From: Struthidea cinerea
Taxonomy: Eukaryota > Chordata > Aves > Passeriformes > Corcoracidae
Direction: 5' to 3'
Length of the DNA stretch: 64,000 bases
Assembly: GCA_013397865.1 (NCBI GenBank)
Contig: VZTI01005563.1
Location: 54,757 to 118,756 of the forward strand
Below the pieces are notes generated by a model, which was not told where the DNA came from, did no database searches, and was given only the letters and a program-made list of their open reading frames with translations. The first letter of the stretch is position 1. Every line of letters begins with the position of its first letter. The position numbers and the translations under genes were made by a program. Below, in pieces: positions 25,992 to 38,800 of this stretch.

Positions 25992-28900
25992 CTTCCTATC
26001 ACTCCTTCAAAGACTCTTCCTCTGCAGTTCTGTGTGCAGAACACACAGAATCTTTTTTATTTTGTGCTCTCCAGTGTGGGTTTTGGGGGGACACCACACT
26101 TCAGCAGCCAAATGCTGTGGGAGGCACTTACCAACAGCCAAGAAAAAGGCGCAAAAAAGCCCAGAAAATTAGGATGGATAGAAGGAAAAAGTCAGGGCGC
26201 TGCTCTGCTTAATTCCTAACAGATGCTTAAATCCAGTACAGTGCTGCTTAGACTTACAGGTGAGACTAACTCATAACAGTAATCCTGCCTGGGACTTTTA
26301 TCTGCTTTTATCCACCAGGAAAAAAAAAATCTTGGATCACAGGCTGCGCCAAGATGGCACTTGAAGGTCTCTGCAGGGGGCAAGAGGGAGAATTCTTTCC
26401 TCAGAATTACCTGGGGGCTCTGCAATTGCCACTGCGTTTCCGAGATAAACTCGAGCAGCCACATCCCAGCGCGGAAACCTGGAGGTCTCATCTTCACTCT
26501 TCCCATTTCTGCCCCCGCCGGTTTCCTGCATCTCTCTCAGGGATGGATGGACAGACCCCACACACTCTTCTTCACTCACAGCTATCGGGGCATTTCTTCC
26601 TACTCTCCCCAAGTAATTTTGGAGCAAGCAACTGTTTAACTCATTTTCAGCCCTATGAAAGTAATTAACTTCAGTAACAACTTTGTATCTTCCACATCTT
26701 TGTGTTCACTCTGCTTACACACCACACACCCCCCTATTGAGCATTACCCTGAGCAGGACTCGCATTTTAGGAAATTAAGAAAACCACACGGCTTTGTTAT
26801 CACCCTTTTTGCCGCTGCCATGCTGCAGGGCAACGATGATTGCTCCTTCCAGCTTCCAACCTGGAATATGCTTCTGCTTATCTCAACTATCTGCTGACAG
26901 CAACCACCAATGTGATCATTTAAATGTACACATTGGTGCCTTTAATTTTTTTTTTTTTTAAAAACCACCACTTTATGGCAAAACCAAGGGACTGACAGGC
27001 AGTAAAACAGCAGAGGAAACATCAGCAGTGATGCTGCTCTGAGGCACAGTAAAGCAAGACACATCTGTCATGAGATAGGGGATCACAAATGTAAATCTTT
27101 TCTGCATGTACACACATGTACAGATATATTTGACAGTAATCGTGATGTCAGTGTAGCACCCAGGCTGTCTGGAAGTCCTGAGAAGAACTGGCAGCTCTTC
27201 CCGTGATCAAAACCACCTCTCAGCTGAGTTCAGCTAACACGGGAGCCACTACGTGGGGATTTTCTGAGGTTTATAATAGTGACACGAACAGATGAATCAC
27301 ACTTTCTGTCCTCTCAACTCACCAAGTTTCTGCTTTTACAAATTATCTGTCACACTCCCACAGCCCCCAGACTTGGGTACTACCCACAGTCACATGAAGC
27401 CTCCAAACCAAAACTCATTAAATCGGTTTAGACACCTTTTTTTCTCCCTCAGAAGATGACAAGGTTCAGACAGCACATGACTGGGCTTGTGGTCCAAAAC
27501 TGAGCAGGGCCAGCCGGGGTGAAATCAGAGGCACAACCTGGTCACGGGGATGTGGCAGCTCCCAGGAGCTGCTCCATAACAAACATTTACCAAGGGCTTT
27601 TTATGGGCAAAAGGCCACACACCCAAGGAAGAGACTGACACCCAAACAGAGCTGCAATAATCAAATTCTCTGTATTTGCAGGTATGTGGAAAGGAGCTGT
27701 GAAAAGGTAGAAAGAAATCCGTGAAGGAAGAGGCTTGAAGGAAGGAGAACAGAGCCTGAGCAAGTCTCAAGAAGAGAAAGAGGATTTAGGGCAGGCCACT
27801 GAGGCCAGTTCAGTGGAAGAGCACTCAGTCTGCACAAATTAAATGTGTTGGGAGTCGTACTGGGGGAATCCACTGATGAAGGCTCCCCAGCTACGGAAAA
27901 GTGAGGTTGAAATGGAGGAGGAAGAGGGGTGCAGCTGTGTTTGGAGGAGGAGAACCTCAGGAACGCAGCAGGCACGATGGAAAGCATCAGGAGCGAGCTC
28001 CTGTGTCAAAAAGAGGCTTTTGGACCGTGTTTCATTTGTCCTTCCTTGGATTCCAAGCTCGAATTAGCGAAGGCAGCATCTTGAGGCCGAGGTATCAGAT
28101 CAGGTTTTCCTTTCCCAGCGGGAATCTGAAGTTACAGACTGACTTCAAAAAGAAGCAAGACCCTGCTTATTCCCTTATCAGCTGGTTTCTGAAGTAGTTT
28201 CTTATCTCGGTAGGAGGGAGCGGCGCTCTGGGCTCAGCAGCCCCTGCTCTCCCTGATAACGCCCTTCAGATGCCACAGCTGAAGGACCTGGCTGTCGAGT
28301 TCTGCCTCACACCTGCCCAAACACCCAGCTTTGAACCTTCTCTGATGGGCTTTTGTGTCGAGAAGCACTGCTCCAAACCTCACAGCGCCCGAGAGACCCG
28401 CCTGACAGAGCTAAAGGTGCAATAAAGCAGCAGGGAAGTTGTTCAGCATTTATTTCTCTAAAGGATTGAGTCTATCCAAGAACCTTTGAGCCACGAAGGC
28501 AAACCCTCCAAGCACCCACAGCTGATCGATCGGTATCTGGGCTTGTTGAGGTTGTAAAACTCCAGTGAATGAGGCAGATCACTCAGGCCAGATAGAATCA
28601 GAGGTTCCTCCTACGCTCTGCCAGGATGGATAATGTTACACAAGGCTTCTTGGGAACACTAAACCCCAATATAATGCTCATTTATCTGCCCAGATCTGCA
28701 GTTCTTTGGGGGGCATTGCATTCACTTGGTAAAAGAGAATCTCCATCTCCACTATACCCAGAGGAACATGAAATAAGAAGAGCAGCACGTGGCAACACTC
28801 ATCCTTGTTTAGAGGGAAAGATTTAAGGAATGAGATGGTTGAATGGACTGTTTATTCTAGAACAATTATTTTTTCATTGAAATCAGTTTTATCATAGAGC

Positions 28901-31900
28901 CCTCACAGAGGAAATCAAAACAATTTGAAAGAGCAAAAGCACAGAAAGCAATACGAATATTCAACAAGGGACTGACCAACACAACAAGAATTGTAAGTTT
29001 TGGAACTTTAGAATGCCAACAACCTCAGCTGCTGGTCCTGGAAATTATTACATTTAAATTTGGGAAATGATGGGGGGGAAAAAAAAAAAACCCACAACAT
29101 CCCAAACCAAGAGAAACCTGCAGTCCCTACCCCTGAGCATCAGTACAAAGCAGGGCCACGTGTCACCACAGCTACTCCTGCATGTTCTGTTCCACACAAT
29201 TATTGGTTCTACTGTCACAGGATCAAAGGGAAAAGGCAGCATTCCTTCTTGGGTGGCTCCCAATCCCAAATGCTGCACACATGGCAAAGTACAGCAAATA
29301 AAAACCCGATCCCATCACCCTCACTTTGGAATCAAAAGGTTTTTTTTCCCCAAATCTGCTTTTCGTGGTTTGCTCCAGTCTGAAGGGAAAACCAGGAAAA
29401 CGCACATTCTGCAGGGGAAAAAAAAAAAAAAAAAAGATTAAACCCTATTTGATAGGGATTGAACCAGGAGAAGGGAAGGTCAAAAATGCAGGGGAACAAT
29501 AGGAAATATTCCTGCTTTTGAAATGATCCACATACCAGCTCTTTATCCTACAACCCCCAGATGTCACGGAAGCTAAGCGCAACACCGTCAGGCATCCCAC
29601 ATTGCTCCTGGACATTTATTATTCAGACATCATTTCCCTTTTATGGCTTCCCGGGAAGGTCAAGACAAATTTTCTCTCATCACCTCCAAGGCCCAGGTTG
29701 GTAATGAAACACCTACCCACCAAAATAATTGCTGCATTATAGGCTGTAATGCTCCACTGGAATAGGGGGACATGCAATAGCTCTGTCCCTTCAGGGAGCA
29801 GGGCTTCCACTCACTACCCCAAGAGCTTTCACATTTCTCTCATTTTTTTTTCCTTCCTCTTCTGGAAGATCATGAATTTCTGGCCAGAGGTTATGCTGAA
29901 AGAGATCAAAACAACTTTTCCACTTTCTGTCCCTTACATTGATCAGGCCTGCAAACTGCAAATTAAGAAATCTGGTAATTGTAAGGAAAAAGACACATCA
30001 AGGAGAATTAATTGCATACAATAATAATATTTTCTGATTGTAAAACTCGGTACTGGTAAACAAGACCTCCAACAAAGGGCCCATCAGAACTATCCATCTG
30101 AATTTCCTGCTCTCTTGCCAGTCTCAAAGCACAGCCTCTGCTCTTGCTCCCAGTGTTGTGACACTAATTTCAATTTTCATTAAAAAGCCCCGAGTTCGGC
30201 CTTCAGATTTGCATTTGTTCCTTGTACAGTAACAATGAACTACATTAACATGAGAAAGCAGCTTCGGAAAATGCACTTGTGAGCCACCAGAGGCTGTTTG
30301 TTATTGCTATCCCCAATTCTGCACCTGAACAAAAGCAGGTAAAGCACAAGGATTTGTACCACGGCCACAAGATATTTTTGCACACCTGACGCACCAAACT
30401 GGGATTGTACATTTTGATTTCCAGTGGTTGGCTCACATCTGACAGCACAATTTTGACTTTTTTTACCAGTTTTTGCCACAATATATGCGCTCAGGCCAGT
30501 TAAAAGAAGTGCCTGCCAGGGGAAGCTGCGCAGAGCTGGGAGGAGATGATTTACTGGGAAAGTTGTTCCATGCAAACTCCTGCTTGTGGGACTCCTCACC
30601 ACAGGCACAGCTGCAGGACTGGGTTGTCCTTGCAATAAACAGGGAAATAAATGTTTAACACAGATGCAAGGACCAGCTACAAAGCAGAGTAACCTGATAA
30701 AGCTCTTTTTAGCAGCTACTGTAATAAAGAACCTTGATCTGCAGTGCACAAAACAAAGTGAATTCCTGTAACAGTCCCCCCTAAAAAATGTGCAAACATG
30801 GGCTGAGTGTGGCTTCACTCCTCTCAGTGATAAGAACTGCCAAGGGCAGCTGCACCAGGCTGGGTCTGCTCTCAGGTCTGGGATAGACCTTGCAGGGATA
30901 TCGCTCTCTTAAAAGCAGAAACTTTATTTATTTATTCCACTTCCCCTGCTGAGGGGTGGGAGAGTGATACAGCGAGTTTTATAACAGCCCTACATTTGTT
31001 ACTATATACTTCTTACAGTATTTATTCCCACCATAAACCTGGGCCAAGAAATCACAATTTCCACTGATTTAAGGGTTGATTCCGCAGTGCATATCCCACC
31101 AGGTTACCCGTAGGGACTAGTCCCAGGAATAAAGAATAACACCCTGCTTTATAAACACCTTGACTTCAAACAGAGTTACCCCTGATGGGTATCAAGAGTG
31201 AACGGGAAGGGGACCAGAATGAGATGGGATCCTGCATAAAGCTTCTAAGAGAAAAGGAAGAAGCATGCCCATCCACTCCGATCAGGAAGATGAGATTAGC
31301 CCACAGGAGATGAGGGGATAAAGCATTTGTTTTCATGCTGGAAATTGCAGCTTCCTGCTGGTCAAGTCTGTCACCAACTCAAGAGCGAAGCGCTCACCCA
31401 GAACCCTGACCTGGGCTGCAGCTTCCTCCTGCTTCTGACTCAAAGAAAGGCGTTCCAAGACTAGTTCCACACCCTCTGATAAGGCTGCAGGGAAGTTTCA
31501 TGTTTATCTCATCCTTCTCCAGGAAATACCCATGATTTCCTAGCTGCTCAGGACTGCAGGTGATGCACTGGCCAGGGGTGAGTGAGTGGTACCAAGGACA
31601 GGATATTTGCCTGTCAAATTCCACCCATTCCAGTGTTTCGAGGTCACCAGAGCTATCACCACACAGGGTAGCTCACATCCAACAACCCAGAAACCAGGGT
31701 CCCACCTGGAGCTGCCAAATGATGTTTTAAAGAGATCCAAATTACTCTGTAAACTTCACCGAGGTGGAATCAATTTAATGACTGAGGTCACACATTATGC
31801 TGGCTGCTGTCAAAAAAGCGAAATCCTATTTTCTTCTTCCTTTAAGGAGCAGATTCTCACCCCCAGCCTCGCAGAGTTCTGTGCCTCAGAATCCAATCCA

Positions 31901-32357
31901 ATAGAAAAGCTGCTTTTACAGTTTGGAAAGCCAGTTTTCCATTAAGTCAGCAAACTGATCCAGCTTGCCCCACAGCCAGAGCAAACACCAACAGAGGGAG
32001 CACATGGCTGGCCCAGGGAAAACGGGATCTCATTTCACTGGCAGCCCAAACTTGGGCTGAACTCAAACCTGCACCCTGAATTGTCTCTGACTGACTCACA
32101 GGATACCGAAGGATCTCTGGACAACTGCAAAAGCTGCTGTGCATGAGGCAGACTCCTCTTCTCTGCCATTGGAGAAAATTAAATGGAAGTTAAGGATTTT
32201 GCCTGAACCGTTTTTGTATGGAAATGGTGACAGAGGCTGGCACAAAGCTCTGGATAAATAGAGGAACAACAGACCCAGGAAGCAACTGTGAGACTTTCCT
32301 GGTGAAACCTTATCCACACGCTAGGGACTCAGTAAAAGCAAGATTTACCAAATTACT

Positions 32358-32381
32358 AATTATTATTATTATCATTATTAG
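32358..32381. repeat. ATT microsatellite (imperfect)
   Basis: TAATTATTATTATTATCATT followed by ATTA: an imperfect trinucleotide run with one C interruption. It is likely polymorphic in length but short. Confidence 0.75.
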
Positions 32382-34350
32382 GGCCATGCAAGCTCTTAGC
32401 AGTTCTCAGTGCAAAGCCAAGGCTCCAGAACAATCAGGAACTGTCACTCAACTATTGCAAATCTGGGGCTTTCTCCAGTTCTCAAGCACAAGTGTTAAAT
32501 GAGCAGAAAAATATTCTTTAGCAGAACAACAACAACAGCAACAAAAAAGGGCAAACAAACCATCCATGTTTTTATTCTTCACAGGTTAAGGACAACAATT
32601 TAAACACTGCAGGCTAAAAATAGCAGAAAACAAACCTAACCAAAACTAAGGGGTTTTTGTTTTGCTCTGTATTAAAGAAAACAGGCTCCTACCTTTTGAA
32701 TAGTCAGGCTAGGATTTTGGAATATTGAAGGTGCTAAAAGACTCAAGCCTTGATCCTGCAAATAAGAACTCTTTGGCATTCCAGGACTATCATCAATATC
32801 AAACCAATATGTATATAGTATTTTCTGCTAGAAGAGTCCTCTTGAGTTAGTGGAAAGGCTTCAGGCATTTATTTTAAAGTTCCTTATATTCGTGCTCTTT
32901 TCTTCTGTCTCAGTATCTTGAATATTAAAAGGATGCCAATTATAAGCATTAAAACTTTTATACCATCATCAATTAATGTCTTATTTTCATTGCTAATTTT
33001 GGTATTTGAATCTTAAGCCAGTTCTGAGGAGAAAATCTGGAATTTAGGAACTCCCACTGTAATTATCTTCTTTCTGCCATGCAGGCCTTTACTTAACCCT
33101 GTCCAGGAAACTCATCTGGTCAAACAGAACCTGCCCAGCTTGAGTTAGGGGACACTTTAAATTCAGGCTGGCCTCTTCAAAACTGAGCAAAAAGGTAACT
33201 CTGCTCAAGATGAGCTCCCCAAGCAACACCAACAGCAGAACACTCTGTACCAGGGCACTTTCCAAGGGAAGAAGGAATCCCAAATGGCAGCAGATGCTCA
33301 TTGTTCAGATGTGTAATTCTGCTGCAGAATGTTAAAGTTCTTTTTCGAACTCCGTTTCTAAAGATGAAAAGAGCTGTTAAGATTAGAAACAAGTCAGTCA
33401 ATCTGACAAGAGAGTCAGATTTGGGGTCTAATTCTAGAGGACAACATCCTTTAGCACACAGGCACGTTTTACACAGGCTTTTTAAATGGCTTTCACATTT
33501 ATTTTGCCTCTCCATCACTGACAACACAATACAGAACTGCCCGAACTTAAAATATGCATTTCATTTCCACTACAATGGATTTATCTTTCCAGCAGATGCT
33601 GTGTGGAATATCCAGTGATTGCAAGATGTCTTGATCTAAAGTGATGACTCAAACATGCACCAATAACCCCCTTTCTTCAGCGAGATGGGTTTTTTGCAAA
33701 TCTAGTTCCCATCATTTGTGGGACAGCCTTAAAACTCCAGGCACCCAGAGGAAGCGTCCACATCGCTGTGTTCTAAAGAAATACTGATTAAAGAATGCTG
33801 TTTCTGATCTCTAGGCCAAGACTTCTCAGCAGATCAGGTTTCCTTATTGTGAGGAATGGCTGATTTGGAAATCTGGAGCAGTATTCCTCCTGGGAAGCAA
33901 TGAAGGCAGTTGTTTGAAAAGCAGAAGCTGCCCTGGATTATCAACGTCAGGGCAAGAACTTCAGCTGCTTGATGTAATTTTTAGTAAGGAGGCCAGGGAA
34001 AGTGCAGAGCATTTGTGACAGTAACTGCACGAGCACTCCTCCAAATTGTTGTCTCCTCGGCTTTGAAAGCCTCTGCTACAGAAGTGGAACCTTTGGAAGT
34101 GGCACGGAGGTATTTGTGTAAGCAAAGCCCACAGCGATAGGATCTCTTATTAACAGAATGCCTTACACTGACTTTCCCAAGAGTTTCGGGCAATCCTACA
34201 TCCAAGGATTGTTATTTCACGCTCCAGAATTTTTCTTCCAAAGCCTCCCAACCCATTTCCTTAACCAAGTGATGGTTATTTGACTTTCGTAACTCTTGTT
34301 CTGATCTTCACTGTGAAATAACGTCCTGAAAATGTAGTGTCTGTTCTTCA

Positions 34351-34372
34351 TATATATATATATATATATATA
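34351..34372. repeat. (TA)11 microsatellite
   Basis: Eleven uninterrupted TA units, followed by an AT-rich flank. A second TA microsatellite of similar size lies at 57345-57369. Confidence 0.95.
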
Positions 34373-34477
34373 AATTAAAAACAACTTAAACACTTTAGCA
34401 GTTTGCCTCCTCTTGCTAATTTTGTGGTTTTCTGAGGGGTTTAATTGCTTTTGCTGGCAGTGATTTGATGCTTCTGT

Positions 34478-34915
34478 GATAAGTTATCTTTGTCCAATGT
34501 TTGTTTAACAAGCCTCCTTCAACAGACTGCAAATGTCAAGAAATAAATTTTTAAAAAACGGGGAAACAAATCATGCTCTTGTTTTGCAAGTTCAAACCTA
34601 CTTAAAGGAAAAAAAAACAGACTGAAATCAGCTATAACCATAGAGACCAGAATTAAATTAACTTCCATCAAAAATTTAACATCTGGATTTCAATTAAGCT
34701 CAGAGTTAATTGTTAACTGTCTTAACTCCTGACCCATCAAAGAATTAAAAAAATAAAAAGGGGGAAAAAAAAAAAAAAAAGGAGAGATCAGGCTTTGATG
34801 CCAGCCTGGAAGTTGCTGAGCTATTAATCAGTGGTTATCAGTTTGCCTTAGATGACTAAAACTCATTAATATAAACGAGAAGCCTGAAAGGATCGCATTA
34901 GTGTGTTATCAGTTT
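34478..34915. promoter_or_regulatory. candidate enhancer: GATA and HNF1-like motif cluster
   Basis: GATAAGTTATC at 34478-34488 is a perfect palindrome carrying two inverted GATA motifs. GTTAATTGTTAAC at 34705-34717 differs by one base from the HNF1 consensus GTTAATNATTAAC. TTATCAGTTT, a reverse GATA motif with the same flank, occurs at 34835-34844 and 34906-34915. The block is AT-rich apart from an A-tract near 34764-34780 and has no CR1. These motifs are short and common, so enhancer function is inference only. Confidence 0.3.
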
Positions 34916-36261
34916 CATCATTTACAACCCTGGAACAGCTAAAAGAGTTAAGCTATCACACACTGCACTGAAGGATAATTTGGCATCATTAATTTTGTTC
35001 TGCCATTTGCCAAACCTAATTGGGAACGATAGGGGCTTGGAAATCTGAATTCATAGCTTTCACCTCCATCCCTTTATTTTTTCCCCCCAGAGTCCTGGCA
35101 CTTAATGAATGAAAAAGCACCAAAACCATTCAAAGGTTTTAATAACTTGAATTTTGGTGAATAAATTTCACATTGCTTTTGATTTCAGAGATATATCCAT
35201 CATAAAAGCACAGTGCTGTGGCAATTATTTCCCAATTCGTTTGTTCTTAAAGGGCCTTTTACACTTTTGGCACACGAGGAATGTGATGAAATGGAAGCAC
35301 AGTTTCTTCCTTGCTAGTTAAAAATCTAAAAAATAATTTTAGTGTATATGGCCAATAGTGAGCAAAACACATTCCCCTCCTCGGCCTCGCTCCCACTGCC
35401 TTTGAGTAAAAGCTTAGTATTTAGATAGTTTATGACTAAAATAATAAAAAGCAATGCATAAACATTAAATATGCCCCATCAGATCCAACCTAGCTCTGAT
35501 TTCAGACTTGCAAACACTCAGGTCAGGGAGAGCAATCCTTAAGTAAATTCATGTGTGGGAAATGCCTGCTCCTGGTCACTTTAATTCACCTAAAGGTGTA
35601 AGGAAAGCTGAAAGAAGGAAGGTGTTCCAATGCCAGAGGTGGATAAAGGTGCTGGATCAGGATTATAGTTATTTATTTACACCTCAGGTCTACATCCCAC
35701 CTAAGCTGAATTCGCTGCACCCCTTGGATCCGAGAGGCTCTGCTCATTTCGAGGAATCATTCCCAACGAGACAAGAACAAACCATACCTGTGCTTTCTAA
35801 AGAGATGCCATTCACTGCACAGAAGGAAAGCATTCATCTTTCACATTTTGGCGCTTCCCAGATAATCCCTTTAGCCTTTGGGATGATGCACTTTATAGAA
35901 ATTCAAAATAACCATCCACCAGACTTATTTCACAGCACAGCCTTTTATGAAGCTCTTCAAAGAGCATTCTTATTCCGAAGAGATAAGGGAGTTCTTTTGT
36001 CACATTGACAGAGACTTTATTATCCTTTAATGGAAACTTCATCATCTGTGGCAGTTTTGAACCTGAAGGAGGGCTGTGCTATTAAGACACAACAGACGTG
36101 CTACTTTTAAAAAAGTTCTCATTCCAACAGTGGTTTCCACTTTCCGTGATATACTGTGATGTTATACAAGACATCGGCTCTTTTCTTGTATCACAAGAAC
36201 ACCCAAATTACAGCCAACATCCCGAAACTCCTGAGGGTTTTTTTTCCCCTTTTTTTAAAAT

Positions 36262-36282
36262 AAATTGTTTTGAAAACAATTT
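36262..36282. repeat. 21-bp perfect inverted repeat
   Basis: AAATTGTTTT (36262-36271) and AAAACAATTT (36273-36282) are exact reverse complements around one G. It is AT-rich and could extrude weakly. No function is apparent. Confidence 0.7.
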
Positions 36283-36409
36283 TTAACAACAAAGGATAAA
36301 CAAGGGCTTCTCACAATTCCGGGTCCTCAAACTCTGTACCATCAGCTCGCTTCGCAAACTGAGAAATGACCTTCTGCAAGTCAATAAAGGATTAAGTCCA
36401 TGAAAATAT

Positions 36410-36684
36410 TTTTCAGAATACCTAAACTAAACCTCTTCTGTTACAACTTGAGGCCCTTTCCCCTCGTCATGTCCCTGTTCCCTAGGAGCAGAGCCCGACC
36501 TGGCTGCCCCCTCCTGTCAGGGAGCTGTGGAGAGCCAGAAGGTCCCCCCTGAGCCTCCTTTGCTCCAGGCTGAGACCCCCCAGCCACTCCAGACCCCTTC
36601 CCAGCTCCGTTCCCTTCTCTGGACTCACTCCAGCACCTCAATGTCCTTCTCGAATGGAGGGGCCCAGAACTGAGCACAGTATGG
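36410..36684 (-). mobile_element. internal CR1 LINE fragment, minus orientation
   Basis: It shows the CR1 blocks TAAACTAAACCTCTTCTGTT, ACAACTTGAGGCC, CCCCTGAGCCTCCTTTGCTC, CAGCACCTCAATGTCCTTCT and GGGGCCCAGAACTGAGCACA in order. Both the 3' terminal repeat and the 5' part are missing, so this is an internal piece left after deletion or divergence. The spacing of blocks matches the CR1 consensus, with a deletion in the middle. Confidence 0.92.
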
Positions 36685-37654
36685 TTCCCTGTACATTGGC
36701 ATGGACTATTCCCCAGGGGAAGAAAGTTCCCATTTTCTCAGTGCTCACACAGCCCGTTCACAGCTCACACAGAACGCAAGGTGTTCGGGAGGAACAAATT
36801 CTTCCCCAGGAATCCACCAACACTGAAGCTTTGTTAACCACAACTCCTTGGATTTACATAATCCCAGGGTTTGACAGATGTGAAGAAGCATCCACTGCCA
36901 GGCTGGTGTTTGTGAAAGCATCTCAGGGGAGTAATTTTGCAACCTGCTGACGCCGTGTAAACACACGAGTCTTGGGGGAAGCTTTTCAGTAACTTGTGGT
37001 GCTTTTTCACCCTGGCCAAGTAACGCAGCTCACACCAACCCACCCAGAGGGGTTAACAAACACCCCTTATTGTTCTGTTTGATACAAGCCCACGCTCAGT
37101 AAGCAGCGGGTACGGGATGTTCCTTGTAGCACTAGGAAAGAACAAAACCAGTAACGCTCCCACGGTAGCAGTAAACTCATTTCGCTTGTTCGTTTTAGAA
37201 GCAAGGACAAATTTCACGTAACTGAGATTCTGGAAGACTCACAAAGTGTTTTATTTTCATTAACAGAGCTGGCCGAAGGGGAGTTGTTGCCAGACCTTCA
37301 GAGCACTTGCTGTTTGACGAGGAAAAGTTCAGCTGCATCTTCCACTGAGCTCCTGCTCAAAACCTGCATCTCTGCGTGCAGCAAAATATCAGGGATGCCT
37401 TTCCAAGGATGAAATCAAACCTCACCAAACCTGCTTTGAACCCAGTCACGCCTTACAACCCCACACGCACTTCAAACCGCAGTGCTACCACCAGGGGTTA
37501 ATGAAGAGGCTGAGAGAGGAGTGCTAATTACCAGGGTCAGAACAGTATCCACACCCATTATCATTTTATACAGCACAGCAATTCCTTACTTCTATTACTT
37601 CCAACACTGGACACTAACTAGTTTCTTCAAGAATGAAAAAAACAATCAAGCTGC
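36685..37654. other. unique intronic DNA between opposed CR1 fragments
   Basis: I see no gene or repeat. A CTCF-like core CCACCAGGGG near 37489-37498 lacks the rest of the site and is not called. Confidence 0.5.
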
Positions 37655-37748
37655 TCTAGTGGAAAGTGCCCCTGCCCATGGCAGGGGGCTGGAAACAAAA
37701 TGGTCTTTAAGGCCCCTTCCAACCCAAACCATCATATGAATCTATGAT
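37655..37748 (+). mobile_element. CR1 LINE fragment, 3' end, plus orientation
   Basis: GCCCATGGCAGGGGGCTGGA, then TGGTCTTTAAGGCCCCTTCC AACCCAAACCATCATATGAA and TCTATGATGA, is the CR1 3' end in forward sense, including decayed terminal octamer repeats. It is about 95 bp, strongly 5'-truncated, and opposite in orientation to its neighbour at 36410-36684. Confidence 0.93.
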
Positions 37749-38788
37749 GATTTTTCAAAAATATTTTTCTTTCCCCCCCCGCACTTGCACAGCAGATTTA
37801 ACAGAATCCAAACTTCTCGGTCCACACTGCTTTACAATTACTTCAGAGGGTCCAAGTCTTGCAGAAAAGGAACCGGCAACATGAAATGTAGGATTAAACC
37901 CTGGCCATGCCATAGAAGCAAACAGGTTTTGACATACAGGGGGCAAGCAGGGAGCATGTAAGCAGAAAAATGCATCAAAATGGAAAACTGCAAAGCAAGA
38001 GCTTCCAAGAGAAGCAGATTCTATTCCCAACACAGCCAAGCAAGTGGAGTAGTTCAGTACTGGCAAAGCCACCTAGGTTTGGGCTAAAACTCAAATTCAA
38101 TCCAGAGATTAGATTCAAAACCCAAATTTCACTAGTGCATTCCCGAGGGGTGTCAGTGACTCCCAGAGCTCCAGCAGCCCTGCCAAATCTATCAGCTCAG
38201 CAGGGATTCAAGTCAAGAGATGGCATTTCAAAATTGCTCACGTGGCGTCTCCGATTCCACTCTGATACCATAAATATAAGTCTGTTTGGAGTATAAACCC
38301 ACTCTGGAAATGTACCTGATGATAAAAGATGACAGCATCTATTTTAAACGCAATCATTATTTGAAAGGTGCTCGTTATTGCTAAATGATTCCTCTTTGAT
38401 AGAGCTCGGTACCTGCAACACACACTGGTATTCCATGGAATTCCACACTCCCAGGAGTGAGCAGCTCCCTAAACTGCTAATTAACGTGATAACACGAGGG
38501 CTCCACTCAGATACACTGTAATTAAACTTAGAGCAGAGAAAGAATAAGCTCTGCCATCTGTATCTGTGCAGAGGGAAGTGCTTGATTTGGACAGGGATGG
38601 GGATTTTTTTTTTTTTTGCCTCTCTTTAGCCAAAGGAGAACCCTCTCGCAGGGGATTGCTTGCTGAGAACTTGAACTCCATGTGTTTGTGCTGATGGTGT
38701 GTCAGCCCCTGGTGTGCTTTGTGGGAAGCCTGTCAAGCTTTGTTTGCAAATTTTCTACATATTTTTTAAAAGCATTTATGCCACTGCT

Positions 38789-38800
38789 CCCCCCCCCCCC
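38789..38800. repeat. C12 homopolymer
   Basis: Twelve consecutive C on plus (G12 on minus, the gene strand). It is prone to slippage and sequencing error; length here should be treated as approximate. Confidence 0.9.

Larger units (their letters stand above)
18381..36409. other. CR1-free unique intronic block, 18.4-36.4 kb
   Basis: This is the longest stretch without a recognisable CR1. It includes a purine-rich tract (18616-18665), a 14-bp-period duplication (19527-19553), a hairpin (25974-25991), ATT and AAC microsatellites (32358-32381, 32525-32545), a TA repeat (34351-34372) and a GATA/HNF1-like cluster (34478-34915). Sequence at 24560-25250 and 32860-33010 is AT-rich and non-repetitive and could be conserved noncoding DNA. 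The 192-codon frame at 30240-30818 (minus) and the 151-codon frame at 35553-36008 (plus) show no domain. Confidence 0.55.

Noticed and set aside
30240..30818. 192-codon open frame on minus, longest in the intron
   Set aside because: Cys-rich and without any family resemblance or codon signature. Around one frame of this length is expected by chance across six frames in 64 kb.
35553..36008. 151-codon open frame on plus
   Set aside because: No recognisable domain, no flanking splice or promoter evidence, and opposite to the host gene.
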